A DNA stretch of 64,000 nucleotides from Candidatus Argoarchaeum ethanivorans (GTDB lineage Archaea > Halobacteriota > Methanosarcinia > Methanosarcinales > EX4572-44): positions 28,955-92,954 of the forward strand of contig RPGO01000035.1 of the NCBI GenBank assembly GCA_004193545.1, in the 5' to 3' direction. Each line of letters begins with the position of its first letter. Position 1 is the first letter of the stretch. Positions 35,794-45,500 of this stretch are shown one piece after another. The notes below the pieces were generated by a model that saw only the letters and a list, made by a program, of their open reading frames with translations, was not told the DNA's origin and did no database searches. The translations under genes and the position numbers were made by a program.

Positions 35794-37833
35794 GCTGTAT
35801 GACCTAACTTTCGATATTAGTATAATGCCAATGATACATATCGATTATAACAAATAACCATAGATAGCAGCATGACCTACCATACCCACATGGTGTCATT
35901 GAGAAAGAAGAAGATCAAAGGTCACCCCCATTGGTACCGCTGAAACGGCAAGAGTCGATGGCAAGCCCGCCAGGTGTGGCAAAAGTACCGGAACTGCGAA
36001 AAAAGATCGTCGAACTGAAGGAACGGGCAACAGAACTACTACACATCAAGCTAACATCATTCCAATACGGAAAAACCGCTCCTTGCCATATCCGAGGAAC
36101 TGAACTTTATAGAGACTGTAAACCGACATACCAACAAGAAGAAGATAGAAGGCTTAACAGTTGGCGAGCATTCCCTTGAACATCATCGGAAGGTGCGACG
36201 GAGCGTTATCAGAGAATGCCAGTTTGAAATGGTTCGATAAATCCGCATTGAGTCTTAATATGGAAGTTTCCGCACAAACTGACCTTCCAGAACTTCCTGA
36301 ACCACTGGCAAACACGTGCAGACCACGAAACCAGCAAGAAAAATCGAAAGACGACCTGTGCAAGGCTTATCGAGGAAAGGCATGACGCCCCGGATACTTT
36401 TCCTCGATGAAACCAACTGGTTCAATTACACTACAAAAGGAGAAGAACTGCCGCAGAACGGGAAGAACAAACAATACAGAAACCATATGAAACAGATATG
36501 CGTATGGGCTTACCGTATCCGAAGATAATGCCATTCATGCACGAAGTCTACTACGAAGGAATAGACATGATTCCGGTGATATTCCTGAACTGTTGGATGC
36601 ACTCACGGAGTGGCTGACCAATCTGAAGATAGAGACTGACGACATACTGGTCTTTGACAAGGGCAACAATCTCCATTGCAGTAAATATCGAAGATGCGGA
36701 CGTCCCGGATGAATGCTTTCGTAGCTTCTGCGAAACATAATCAAGCGGAACAACTTTGGAAATATCGGTTGATGATTACAAATATTTGTATACAAATTCA
36801 GCAAGCAATAAGATATATGGTTATCGAACAAAAGCACGAATTTTCGGAAGGAATTCACCACTGTTGTCCCCTTACAGTGCTGCCCGCATAAACAGATGGA
36901 AAGCTATGAAAAGAAAAGCAAAGATGCTGGCGAAACTTTTACCGATCTGCAAAGAAGGCTTGGGGAGCAACAGGGGAAGGAGCGGGATTATGGCAGCGTG
37001 GAGCAGGAGGTGAGTGGGACTACTTACAAGGATTTCAGGATCGGTGTTTGGGTATAAATTGGTGCCACCTGGCAAAGAAAAGCCGACTCTGGCGGTAATC
37101 CTGGATGATGGGAAAAGAAGCGTTATGGTTTGGAAAGACTATTGTTTTACTTCGATCTACATGCATGGCATTCCAAAAAGATTGGTGAAGACGTACAACC
37201 AGCTATCTTGTTGACATTATTATTATTATATGTGACGATTTCGCTGCTAAATGATGTACTTCTGTTCCGGTTGGACCGGTTAACCATCATAAGGATTTCA
37301 ACATCCGCGCACATTTTCTTTATGGGGTTGTGGGTATGATTTTCTTACAAGGTATTCTCTGGCATGGAAATGCAAACATCTTCGATTGAGCATTGTGCGC
37401 TCTTGTTGATGATAGGGGATACGTCTTGCTCTGCAGGAGAAGACTGGTGGGGACATTGTGATGATGGTTGAAGAGATGGATGTAAAACAAGCCTGATTAT
37501 TTCTCTCTTCGCTGGATATGGAAAAATTTTATGGTAAGTTGGGGAAATCGGTGGCAAGGGGTTTATGTTTTGATAGGTCATACATCGATTGGGTCGATGA
37601 TGGTGTTTTCTTTTGGGGCATGTTTGAAAGTCAAGTTTAAAACTATTTAACCCTTTGTTCACTCGATAAACAGAACTGTACCTATATGGAAATGGCATGG
37701 GCAGCAAAAGTGATACCCTTTCTTTGTAAACTATGCAGACAGTGTGGTTTGCAGTAAGGTTTTATTTTGATAGTGGTAATGTGCTGTTCGCGTATGATTC
37801 GCTGTTGCTGGCGGAACATTCGAGTTTTGATTC
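35608..37833. repeat. Right (indel-ridden) arm of the 6.4-kb inverted-repeat structure
   Basis: Reverse complement of 31391-33602 with dozens of short insertions and deletions and comparatively few isolated substitutions. It covers an IS1 head, a whole IS1634-type transposase that no longer reads in any frame, the 300-base downstream flank and 36 bases of coaD. It ends at about 37833, inside the signal-peptide codons of the next PQQ gene. The same style of damage is seen in the gatB copy at the window start. Confidence 0.85.
35891..37600 (+). pseudogene. Second IS1634-type transposase copy, multiply frameshifted
   Basis: Pieces in all three frames follow the intact minus-strand copy: VVSLRKKKIKGH, VELKERATELLHIKLTSFQY, MTPRILFLDETNWFNYTTKG, SVDDYKYLYTNS and the C-terminal DIVMMVEEMD block. 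No piece is longer than about 75 codons. Because identity to 31613-33324 is so high between indels, the copy is either very young or the consensus is poor. Confidence 0.8.
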
Positions 37834-39170
37834 TTGTAATTACGATAGTGCTGATTTCAGCGATAGCTGCGATAGCGTCCGCATCAAACTGGCCACAGTT
37901 CCAGTACGATGTCGCAAACACTGGCAATTCCACCGCGAATGCACCTGACACGAACCACATAAAGTGGATAACCGAGGATATCGGAGCAGTAACAGGCTCG
38001 CAGGCGATGATCGTTGATGACCGGGTCTTTGTTTATGCAAACACAAAGGTCTACGCACTCAACAAGACTACAGGCACGACCATCTGGAACAGATCAATAC
38101 CAGGAGATACACAAAACTACGATTCGTGGGCATCTCCAGCTTACAACAACAGCATGCTCTTTGTCAGTGGCGGATACAACCTGACCAAGATCAATGCAAC
38201 AACCGGAGTAATGATACAGGAGATTGCATTCCCTGATGGTGGATACTCATGCAACGGAGGTCCGACGGTTGCAAACGGAATGGTCTTTGCGGGGAGCGGT
38301 GGCAGCAAGTACTATGCATTCGATGAGAGCGATATGAACACAGTGGTCTGGAACTACACTGTACCGGAAGGAAACGCAGTTTCAACACCTACTGTTGCAG
38401 ATGGAAAGGTCATTGTCGGTGCAAGGTCGCCATGGGGTATAGCTACCAGCAATTTGAGCTGCCTCCATGAAGCAACTGGAGTTCTGGCATGGGCAACACC
38501 AACTCAACTCACCGGGGCGATTGGAGGCTCTGTTTCTATCGATGCTTCAAATGACCGTGTCTATGTTGCAACTTATGTCGATTATGGTGGTGATACGGGT
38601 AGAATCTATGCGATCAACTTCACAACCGGCGCTATTGTCTGGAGTCAGTCCATAACCTACACAGACTCGACACCTGCAATCTCGTGTGAGTACATCTATG
38701 TATCAGGAAGTGTCAATGCACCAGGAGTTACGTATTGCTTTAATCAAACAGGCGTACAGCAGTGGACAGTTCCGCATGGAAGCTGGACCGTATCCCCAAC
38801 GATTGCAGACGATAAATTTTTTACAGGAGATGTTGCACCGTATGGCGGTAATGGGCTCTATGTATTCAATGCCACAACGGGCGCACCGATCTGGTCGTAT
38901 CCACACGGAGGCTCATCGCCATCAGTTGTAGAAGAAGATAATGGTGACGATATGGTCGTAAGCATCGGGAATGATGGAAGGGTCTACGCGTTCAGCGACA
39001 GAATAATTACAGGGGATGCCAACCGCAATGGAGAGATTACTGCAGAAGATGCATCCACGGTTCTACAGATGGCAGTTGGCAGTATTCCTCCAAACGACGA
39101 AGCCGACATGAACTGTGACGGACGTGTAACTTCACTCGATGCACTGCTGATTTTACAGACGACTACTTGA
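37767..39170 (+). CDS. Secreted PQQ-propeller protein with C-terminal dockerin (first of three)
   Basis: The mature part starts at about SNWPQFQYDVANTGNSTANA, then PQQ-like beta-propeller blades (VYALNKTTGTTIWNRSIPGD, YAFDESDMNTVVWNYTV, YVFNATTGAPIWSYPHGGSS). It closes with a dockerin (GDANRNGEITAEDASTVLQM ... NCDGRVTSLDALLIL). A hydrophobic leader VLILVITIVLISAIAAIASA precedes it, but its first codons lie in the end of the damaged inverted-repeat arm. The true start is therefore uncertain. Such propellers usually bind other proteins or sugars, and no quinone cofactor need be involved. Confidence 0.8.
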   Translation: MIVVMCCSRMIRCCWRNIRVLILVITIVLISAIAAIASASNWPQFQYDVANTGNSTANAPDTNHIKWITEDIGAVTGSQAMIVDDRVFVYANTKVYALNKTTGTTIWNRSIPGDTQNYDSWASPAYNNSMLFVSGGYNLTKINATTGVMIQEIAFPDGGYSCNGGPTVANGMVFAGSGGSKYYAFDESDMNTVVWNYTVPEGNAVSTPTVADGKVIVGARSPWGIATSNLSCLHEATGVLAWATPTQLTGAIGGSVSIDASNDRVYVATYVDYGGDTGRIYAINFTTGAIVWSQSITYTDSTPAISCEYIYVSGSVNAPGVTYCFNQTGVQQWTVPHGSWTVSPTIADDKFFTGDVAPYGGNGLYVFNATTGAPIWSYPHGGSSPSVVEEDNGDDMVVSIGNDGRVYAFSDRIITGDANRNGEITAEDASTVLQMAVGSIPPNDEADMNCDGRVTSLDALLILQTTT

Positions 39171-39328
39171 TGACAAAACCGGGGTTTGGTAGAGCACTGT
39201 TTTAACGAGTGTTCTACCAACATCAAAACATATATCTTGCAAGCCCATAGATTGCTGATGTGCTCAATGGAAATTGGTTGGTTAAGCCGCTGGTAGCTAT
39301 CTCAAAGGTGTTCGTGTATGGGGAAGCG

Positions 39329-42300
39329 ATGAAGATGTATAAAAAAATTACACTTGTTTCTATTTCGAGTGCAATATTGCTGATTTCTGTAATGCAGGCA
39401 GCGGCGCTTGACAGCAACTGGCACCAGTTCCAAAAGGATGAAAAGAGTACAGGAACAACGTACAGTTCAACACCGATAGAGGACGTGGAGCTTGCATGGA
39501 GTGCATTCACGTATGGAAGTGGAATAGGTAACGGGATTGACGTAACTCCAATAATCGCAGACGATATAGTCTATATCTACGCAGCAAACGGCTCTATCTG
39601 GGCATTTAACAAGACAAACGGCAATTTGATATGGCAGAACGAGACGACTGGAGGAAATCTCCAGACTTCAACACCTGCTTACGGCGACGGGAAAATATTT
39701 GTGGCAGCGAGGAGCGGCGACCTGTTTGCATTCAACGCAACAACAGGCAATGAATTGTGGAACACTCACGCAACAGACGGGAACTTTGAATGCCCGGTAA
39801 CGTACTTTGATCACAAAATCTACATTGGTGAAGGCTTGGAAGGTGGCGTAACCACCAAATACTATTGTTGTTACGGCGATAACGGCACGCGACTCTGGAG
39901 TTATCCAACAGAAAATACCTCGGGATTTTTGTGGTGCGGCGCATCTGTTGTGGGAGATTATCTCGTCTTTGCAACGCATGAAGGAAAATTAATAAGCCTT
40001 TACAAAGAAAACGGCACGCTTACCGATGAAGTTGACCTTACTTCAGAACTGTCGTTTCCGAGACCTGCCCTCGGAAAGGTTCGTGCATCGGTAACGTATC
40101 ACAATGGATATATCTACACAACTTCAGAAAAGGGGCAGCCGCTTGGATACGTATTTAAGGTTGGATTTGACAACGGAACTTTTGTTGACGATGGATGGAG
40201 CACTGCAAACGGGTTCAGCACGTCCACACCCGTGGTTTACGATGGAAAAGTGTATGTTGGTCAGGGAGAGCACGGATTTACCGGTAACCTCACCTGCCTG
40301 AATGACTCCACTGGCGAAATAATCTGGTCGTATTTCATTGATGCAGGTGTAAAATCATCTCCCGCACTATCTATACATGACGGAAAGCCGTACATCTATT
40401 TCACTGGTGCAAAGACGAATGGCTCTTTGTATTGTCTTAATTCCGATGGAACGCTCGCATGGGATTACAACCCCCCTGACAGCAGATATATCTTGCAGGG
40501 AGCCGCAATATCTGATGGATTCGTCTATTTTGGAACGGATGGAGGTTATGTTTATTGCCTCAATGAAAGTACTAAAATCCCGGACCTGATTCCAACGCTA
40601 CTCACACCAACAACACTCTGCGTAAACCGGTCTAATGAGATTACGGTCACTGTAAAAAACGAAGGTGGGTCTGCCGACTCATTTAACGTCTCGGTAAAGC
40701 ACAATGAATCGCTTATCGGTATAAATACAATCAACATGCTCAAAGCAGGCGAAGAAGAAACAACCGAATTCTCGTGGACACCGACATCAACCGGAACCTT
40801 CAATCTAACTGTAGCAGTTGACCCTGAGAACGCAATCGAGGAATCAAACGAAACGAACAACGTGAAGTTTGTGAACGTAACGGTGGAGATAGCAGTACCA
40901 GACTTAACCCCAACCTTGCTCATGCTGCCCCCAAAAATTTATTCCAATCACAGCAATATTATCAATGCGACAGTCAGTAACAACGGCTTCGATTATGCCC
41001 TTGCATTCAATGTTTCGTTTGGTGCAGACGGAACTGTTGTTGATACTGCAAGCGTTTCCAATCTCACCGCTGGAATCAGCACAACTGTTAGTTTTACATG
41101 GACTCCATTGGAACCAGGCAGCTATGAACTGTGTGTTCTTACAGATTGCGACAATGAGATTGTAGAATCCAATGAGACGAACAACGAACTCTGCGAAAGT
41201 GTAATCGTCGAGACGCCAAAGTTAGACCTTACCATCCAAAAGATTGCGCTTAAGACTGCTGGATATGTTGGTGAAGAGAATAGGCTTGGTGTAAAAATAG
41301 CGAATATCGGTCTTCTAAATGCAAGCTTGTTCAACATTACGCTTGAGGCAGATGGAATGCTATTAAGTGAAGCGACCGTGCCACTGCTTGATGCAGGGAA
41401 CAGCACGGAACTGGAATTCGTATGGATTCCAACCGAGATCGGGGAGCACGAACTCACCGCAACCGCTGACTCAAAGGAGGAGGTAGAGGAATCCAATGAG
41501 ACGAATAATACACTGACAAGGACATCGGTAATCGTTACAAGGAAGGACTGGGCACAGTTTCACTACGACGATACAAACATCGGATTCTCGCCTTCAATTG
41601 CACCAAACACAAACGAAACGCTGTGGATAAGCGATAATATTGGCGTGGTTGACAGCACCTCAATGGTAATTGCAGACGGAAAGGTTTTTGTGAACTGCGA
41701 TAACTTCTTAAAAGCGATTGACAAATACACCGGGGAAGAACTATGGAATACATCTGTTACAACAACAACTACTGAAGGTTCATGGCTCTCGCCTTCATAC
41801 CATGATGGAAAGGTGTTCATTTCAGGGTTGGCGGTGTATTGCATCAATGCAGCGGACGGCTCGATAATATGGGAGTACGCCCTTCCAGCACCAGCATGTA
41901 ACGGCGGAACAACGATTGCAGACGGGAAGGTATTTACTTCAGATGGGGGAGGTCTTCATTACTACTGTCTCGATGAAGAGACCGGGGAAGAACTCTGGAA
42001 CTTTACAGTGAGTGGACGTGCACAGGGAACGGCAGCATACACTGATGGAAAAGTCTACTTCACGAGTTACCTCTATGGAATTGGAGGCTATGTGTATTGC
42101 GTTGATTCTGATACAGGCACCAAAATATGGAGCACAAATACTACCTTTGAGGCTTGTGGTTCTCCAACGGTTTCAAACGGAATCGTGTATGCCACCACTT
42201 ACAACTTCTATGGTAACGGCGACATCTACGCATTGAATGCGACAAACGGTTCGATTCTATGGAATAAGACGATTCAACGAACCGATTCAACGCCCACTGT

Positions 42301-42829
42301 AGCTTATGGAAACGTATACGTCTGTGGCGGATGCAAAGGAGTCAGCGATTTACAAACCTACTGCTTCAATGCGACAAATGGAGAACTTATATGGAACACA
42401 ACAGCAAGTGATGAAATAGGTGCATGGACTTGTTCGGCTGCGGTTGCAGATGGCAAGGTATTTGTGGGAAAAATAAGTGGCTCCAGAATGAGCTTCGATT
42501 ACGCCGGAACCTATGCCCTCAATGTATTTACTGGCAATGTGAGCTGGAGCTATCCGGAAGGCGGCTCATCGCCAGCAGTTGCTGATGGGATGGTGTTTAC
42601 GATAGGAAGTGGAAGGGTGTACGCATTTACAATATACGATCCTGGTGATGCCAACCATGACGGAAAAGTCAATACAAGAGACGCACCTACAGTTCTACAG
42701 ATGGCAGTTGGAATCATTCCTCCAAACGATGAAGCTGATGTGAATGGTGATTGTAAAGTGACATCGCTTGATGCACTGATGATTATGCAGGCTGCAATAG
42801 GTCGAAGTCAGGTATCGTATAGCCAGTGA
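39329..42829 (+). CDS. Giant secreted PQQ-CARDB-PQQ-dockerin protein (second of three)
   Basis: About 1166 residues from MKMYKKITLV, with a signal peptide ending QAAA. In order: a PQQ-type beta-propeller (to about 410; blades such as SIWAFNKTNGNLIWQNETTG), three CARDB adhesion-type domains (PDLIPTLLTPTTLCVNRSNE, PDLTPTLLMLPPKIYSNHSN, LDLTIQKIALKTAGYVGEEN; about 410-730), a second propeller (to about 1090), and a dockerin (GDANHDGKVNTRDAPTVLQM, VNGDCKVTSLDAL). An upstream ATG at 39260 would add 23 residues before the leader. The layout suggests a long extracellular scaffold or adhesin. Confidence 0.85.
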   Translation: MKMYKKITLVSISSAILLISVMQAAALDSNWHQFQKDEKSTGTTYSSTPIEDVELAWSAFTYGSGIGNGIDVTPIIADDIVYIYAANGSIWAFNKTNGNLIWQNETTGGNLQTSTPAYGDGKIFVAARSGDLFAFNATTGNELWNTHATDGNFECPVTYFDHKIYIGEGLEGGVTTKYYCCYGDNGTRLWSYPTENTSGFLWCGASVVGDYLVFATHEGKLISLYKENGTLTDEVDLTSELSFPRPALGKVRASVTYHNGYIYTTSEKGQPLGYVFKVGFDNGTFVDDGWSTANGFSTSTPVVYDGKVYVGQGEHGFTGNLTCLNDSTGEIIWSYFIDAGVKSSPALSIHDGKPYIYFTGAKTNGSLYCLNSDGTLAWDYNPPDSRYILQGAAISDGFVYFGTDGGYVYCLNESTKIPDLIPTLLTPTTLCVNRSNEITVTVKNEGGSADSFNVSVKHNESLIGINTINMLKAGEEETTEFSWTPTSTGTFNLTVAVDPENAIEESNETNNVKFVNVTVEIAVPDLTPTLLMLPPKIYSNHSNIINATVSNNGFDYALAFNVSFGADGTVVDTASVSNLTAGISTTVSFTWTPLEPGSYELCVLTDCDNEIVESNETNNELCESVIVETPKLDLTIQKIALKTAGYVGEENRLGVKIANIGLLNASLFNITLEADGMLLSEATVPLLDAGNSTELEFVWIPTEIGEHELTATADSKEEVEESNETNNTLTRTSVIVTRKDWAQFHYDDTNIGFSPSIAPNTNETLWISDNIGVVDSTSMVIADGKVFVNCDNFLKAIDKYTGEELWNTSVTTTTTEGSWLSPSYHDGKVFISGLAVYCINAADGSIIWEYALPAPACNGGTTIADGKVFTSDGGGLHYYCLDEETGEELWNFTVSGRAQGTAAYTDGKVYFTSYLYGIGGYVYCVDSDTGTKIWSTNTTFEACGSPTVSNGIVYATTYNFYGNGDIYALNATNGSILWNKTIQRTDSTPTVAYGNVYVCGGCKGVSDLQTYCFNATNGELIWNTTASDEIGAWTCSAAVADGKVFVGKISGSRMSFDYAGTYALNVFTGNVSWSYPEGGSSPAVADGMVFTIGSGRVYAFTIYDPGDANHDGKVNTRDAPTVLQMAVGIIPPNDEADVNGDCKVTSLDALMIMQAAIGRSQVSYSQ

Positions 42830-42901
42830 AAATGTAGAAACTTTTAAGTAAGACGTTTTACTTTGTGTAAAAACAAATATTATGGATATTAGTCAAATAA
42901 T

Positions 42902-44287
42902 ATGGCAGTACAACTTATGAATAGAAAAACATCAATAATAATATTATTGACGATGGTGACACTTGCGATCACTCCACCATCAGCCTCCGCATCGAACTGG
43001 ACGCAGTTTCATTGTGACATAGAACACGTTGGATACTCTACATCCAGTGCATCGAATACCGGTGACATTGCATGGATTAGCGATAACATTGGTGCACACC
43101 ACGCGTCGTCTGTTACGATAGCAGATGGCAGGATATTTGTTTATTGCGATGATTACCTCGCAAGTCTCGACGAATACACTGGAGAAGTTCTCTGGAATGT
43201 CCCTGTCAATAAGACTCCGGATGTCTGCGGATCCTGGGTCACTCCAACGTATAACAATGGCTACGTCTTTCTTTCCGCAAACGAAACCTGCTGCTTCAAT
43301 GCGACAAACGGATCTCTGGTATGGATGTTTGAACCACCGACCGGGATGGGTGCGGTCGATGGCGGATGCACTATTTCCAGTGGCATGGTCTTTACAAGCG
43401 ACTGGGACGGCTGTCATTACTACTGTCTCGATGAAGAGACGGGGGAAGAACTCTGGAACTTCACGGTGGATGGAAAAGCCCAATCGACTCCAGCGGTATC
43501 GATTGCTAATGCCCGGGTATTCTTCTGCAGTTACGTCGGTATCTGTATGGACGACGGGGTTGCCTACTGCGTGAATATGACGACAGGAGATGAGATCTGG
43601 AACTTTACCACTGATAATTCATTCTGCGGGTCTGTGACGATTGGGGACGGCGTGGTATATTTACCGGAATACAACTTCGATGGTGATGGTGCGTTGTATG
43701 CACTGTACTCGGAAAACGGGACAGTTAAATGGACTAAACCAGTAGAGAGAACCGATTCAACGCCTGCCATTGCTTATGGAAATGTGTACGTCTGCGGCGG
43801 CTGCATTGGATCATCTGATCTTATGGCGTACTGCTTCAATGCGACAAATGGAGACCTCTTGTGGAATACCTCTGCATCGGATGAGCTTGGGAACTGGAAG
43901 TGCTCGGTTGCGGTTGCAGACGAAAAGGTGTTTGTGGGAAAACCATACTATAAAATGGGTGTCATGGATTATGTTGGAACATACGCGCTCGATGCAAGCA
44001 CCGGCGAGATCGTGTGGAGCTATCCAGAAGGCGGTTCATCGCCAGCAGTTGCTGATGGAATGGTGTTTACCGTAGGCGGCGGGAGGGTATACTGTTTCAA
44101 TGAGCTATTTAGGGGAGATGTTAATCATGATGGTTCAATTGCAGCAGAAGACGCGGTTATGGCACTTGAAATGGCAGTTGGCAGTGTTCTTCCAAACGAT
44201 GAAGCAGATATGAATCGCGATGGTAAAGTGACATCACTTGATGCACTGATGATCCTGCAGATAGCGGCAGGTAATAGTGGTATCTAA
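42902..44287 (+). CDS. Secreted PQQ-propeller protein with C-terminal dockerin (third of three)
   Basis: 461 residues: signal peptide to SASA (about residue 30), SNWTQFHCDIEHVGYSTSSA, propeller blades (LDEYTGEVLWNVPV, CLDEETGEELWNFTVDGKAQ, ALDASTGEIVWSYPEGGSSP) and a dockerin (GDVNHDGSIAAEDAVMALEM, MNRDGKVTSLDALMILQ). It is closest to the second propeller of the preceding gene, sharing long near-identical blocks, so the tandem set grew by duplication. TTTTAAGTAAG about 55 bases upstream may be its TATA region. Confidence 0.87.
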   Translation: MAVQLMNRKTSIIILLTMVTLAITPPSASASNWTQFHCDIEHVGYSTSSASNTGDIAWISDNIGAHHASSVTIADGRIFVYCDDYLASLDEYTGEVLWNVPVNKTPDVCGSWVTPTYNNGYVFLSANETCCFNATNGSLVWMFEPPTGMGAVDGGCTISSGMVFTSDWDGCHYYCLDEETGEELWNFTVDGKAQSTPAVSIANARVFFCSYVGICMDDGVAYCVNMTTGDEIWNFTTDNSFCGSVTIGDGVVYLPEYNFDGDGALYALYSENGTVKWTKPVERTDSTPAIAYGNVYVCGGCIGSSDLMAYCFNATNGDLLWNTSASDELGNWKCSVAVADEKVFVGKPYYKMGVMDYVGTYALDASTGEIVWSYPEGGSSPAVADGMVFTVGGGRVYCFNELFRGDVNHDGSIAAEDAVMALEMAVGSVLPNDEADMNRDGKVTSLDALMILQIAAGNSGI

Positions 44288-44397
44288 AATGAACAAAAAA
44301 TTATTGCACGAGAAAAGATGAAGTAACTGCAAAATAGCGCGTAATCGACAAGAGAGAAAACATTAATAGCATGGCTATTATAGAACATTTTTGTTTT

Positions 44398-45464
44398 ATG
44401 AGGATTGGTGTTATAGTACATGGTGCAGAAGCGATCGACAGTGGCTTTGCACTAAAAACAATTACCATGCTTAAGAAATTTGGTGAAGTAAGTAGCTGTC
44501 TTGGCGGAAGCATGGGACGAACAGCAGTTATCGATCATTCACTTGAAAACATGATCGACATAAGACATCGTGAACGTCCATCAATAGCTCTCCAGCGAAT
44601 GATTGATGAAGGCTGTGACGTGGCATGTCTTGTAAATCATGGAAAGACACTTGAAACTGGCATTCTGTTCGCAGAGCTTGTGCTTGGTAGGATAAAAGCT
44701 GAAGATGTGCCAGTACTGCTGATTGAAGGTGCTGGTGCAATCGGATGTACTTCAAGCTGCGGCGAATTAACAGAATCTCTTGCGTCATCCATGAAACTTC
44801 CTGTTTATCCGTTTAATGCAAAGAAAACCATTGAATACGGTAAAAATCATATAGTCCGTCACATTAAAGGGGTTTTACCAGGTGAACTTGTTCAAATCAA
44901 TGGTACTATTATTGGAAGAGCAAGAGGTCCAGAGATTACTGTGATAACAGATAACAGCGTCATCACAGATATTAAAGGATGCGATGTAAAAGTTCACGGA
45001 CTCGAAAAACTCAAGCAGGTTGATCTTGCAAACGCTATTATCCGAAGTGGTACTCCAAGACACAGGGTGGCTAATACTCGACAAATAGGCTCTTTGAAAA
45101 ATATGGTTGCAGTCTGATCAATCATGATGCAGAGTCGTCCTTTGAAAAAGCAAAAAATGCCTGCGTGGCTGTAACCATTGGAGATGACACGACAGCAATT
45201 GCTGCTGACATATTGTATCGTCTTTCTACACCAGTTATTGGGATAACAGATGGTGATAAAGATTGGTTGCTGGAACACACTCACATAACCAGAGGCTCTC
45301 TTGTGATCCAGGTAAGACCTGGCTTTGATGATCTGATGGGTGCTGTCGTGAAGGATGCGATTTTTAAAGGTTTGGAACGTGTCGAGTGTTTAAGCATAGA
45401 TCGTTTGAAGGGGCAAATCATCAAGCTGCTTGAGGATAACATTGTCAGTGTTGAAAGATACTAA
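44398..45464 (+). CDS. DUF2117 family protein with a single-base frameshift
   Basis: The first frame begins MRIGVIVHGAEAIDSGFALK and reads through GEVSSCLGGSMGRTAVIDHS, VLLIEGAGAIGCTSSCGELT to NMVAV, stopping at 45117. The second resumes INHDAESSFEKAKNACVAV, TIGDDTTAIAADILYR, PVIGITDGDKDWL and ends at 45464. Together they give the roughly 355-residue DUF2117 protein found mostly in methanogens, of unknown function. The shift falls near 45111 (gcagtctgatc). One added base restores the frame. Because both halves are well conserved, a recent mutation or sequencing error is likely. Confidence 0.75.
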
Positions 45465-45500
45465 CAAAAAATTTGATGAGTCCAATCATTCAGCACATTA

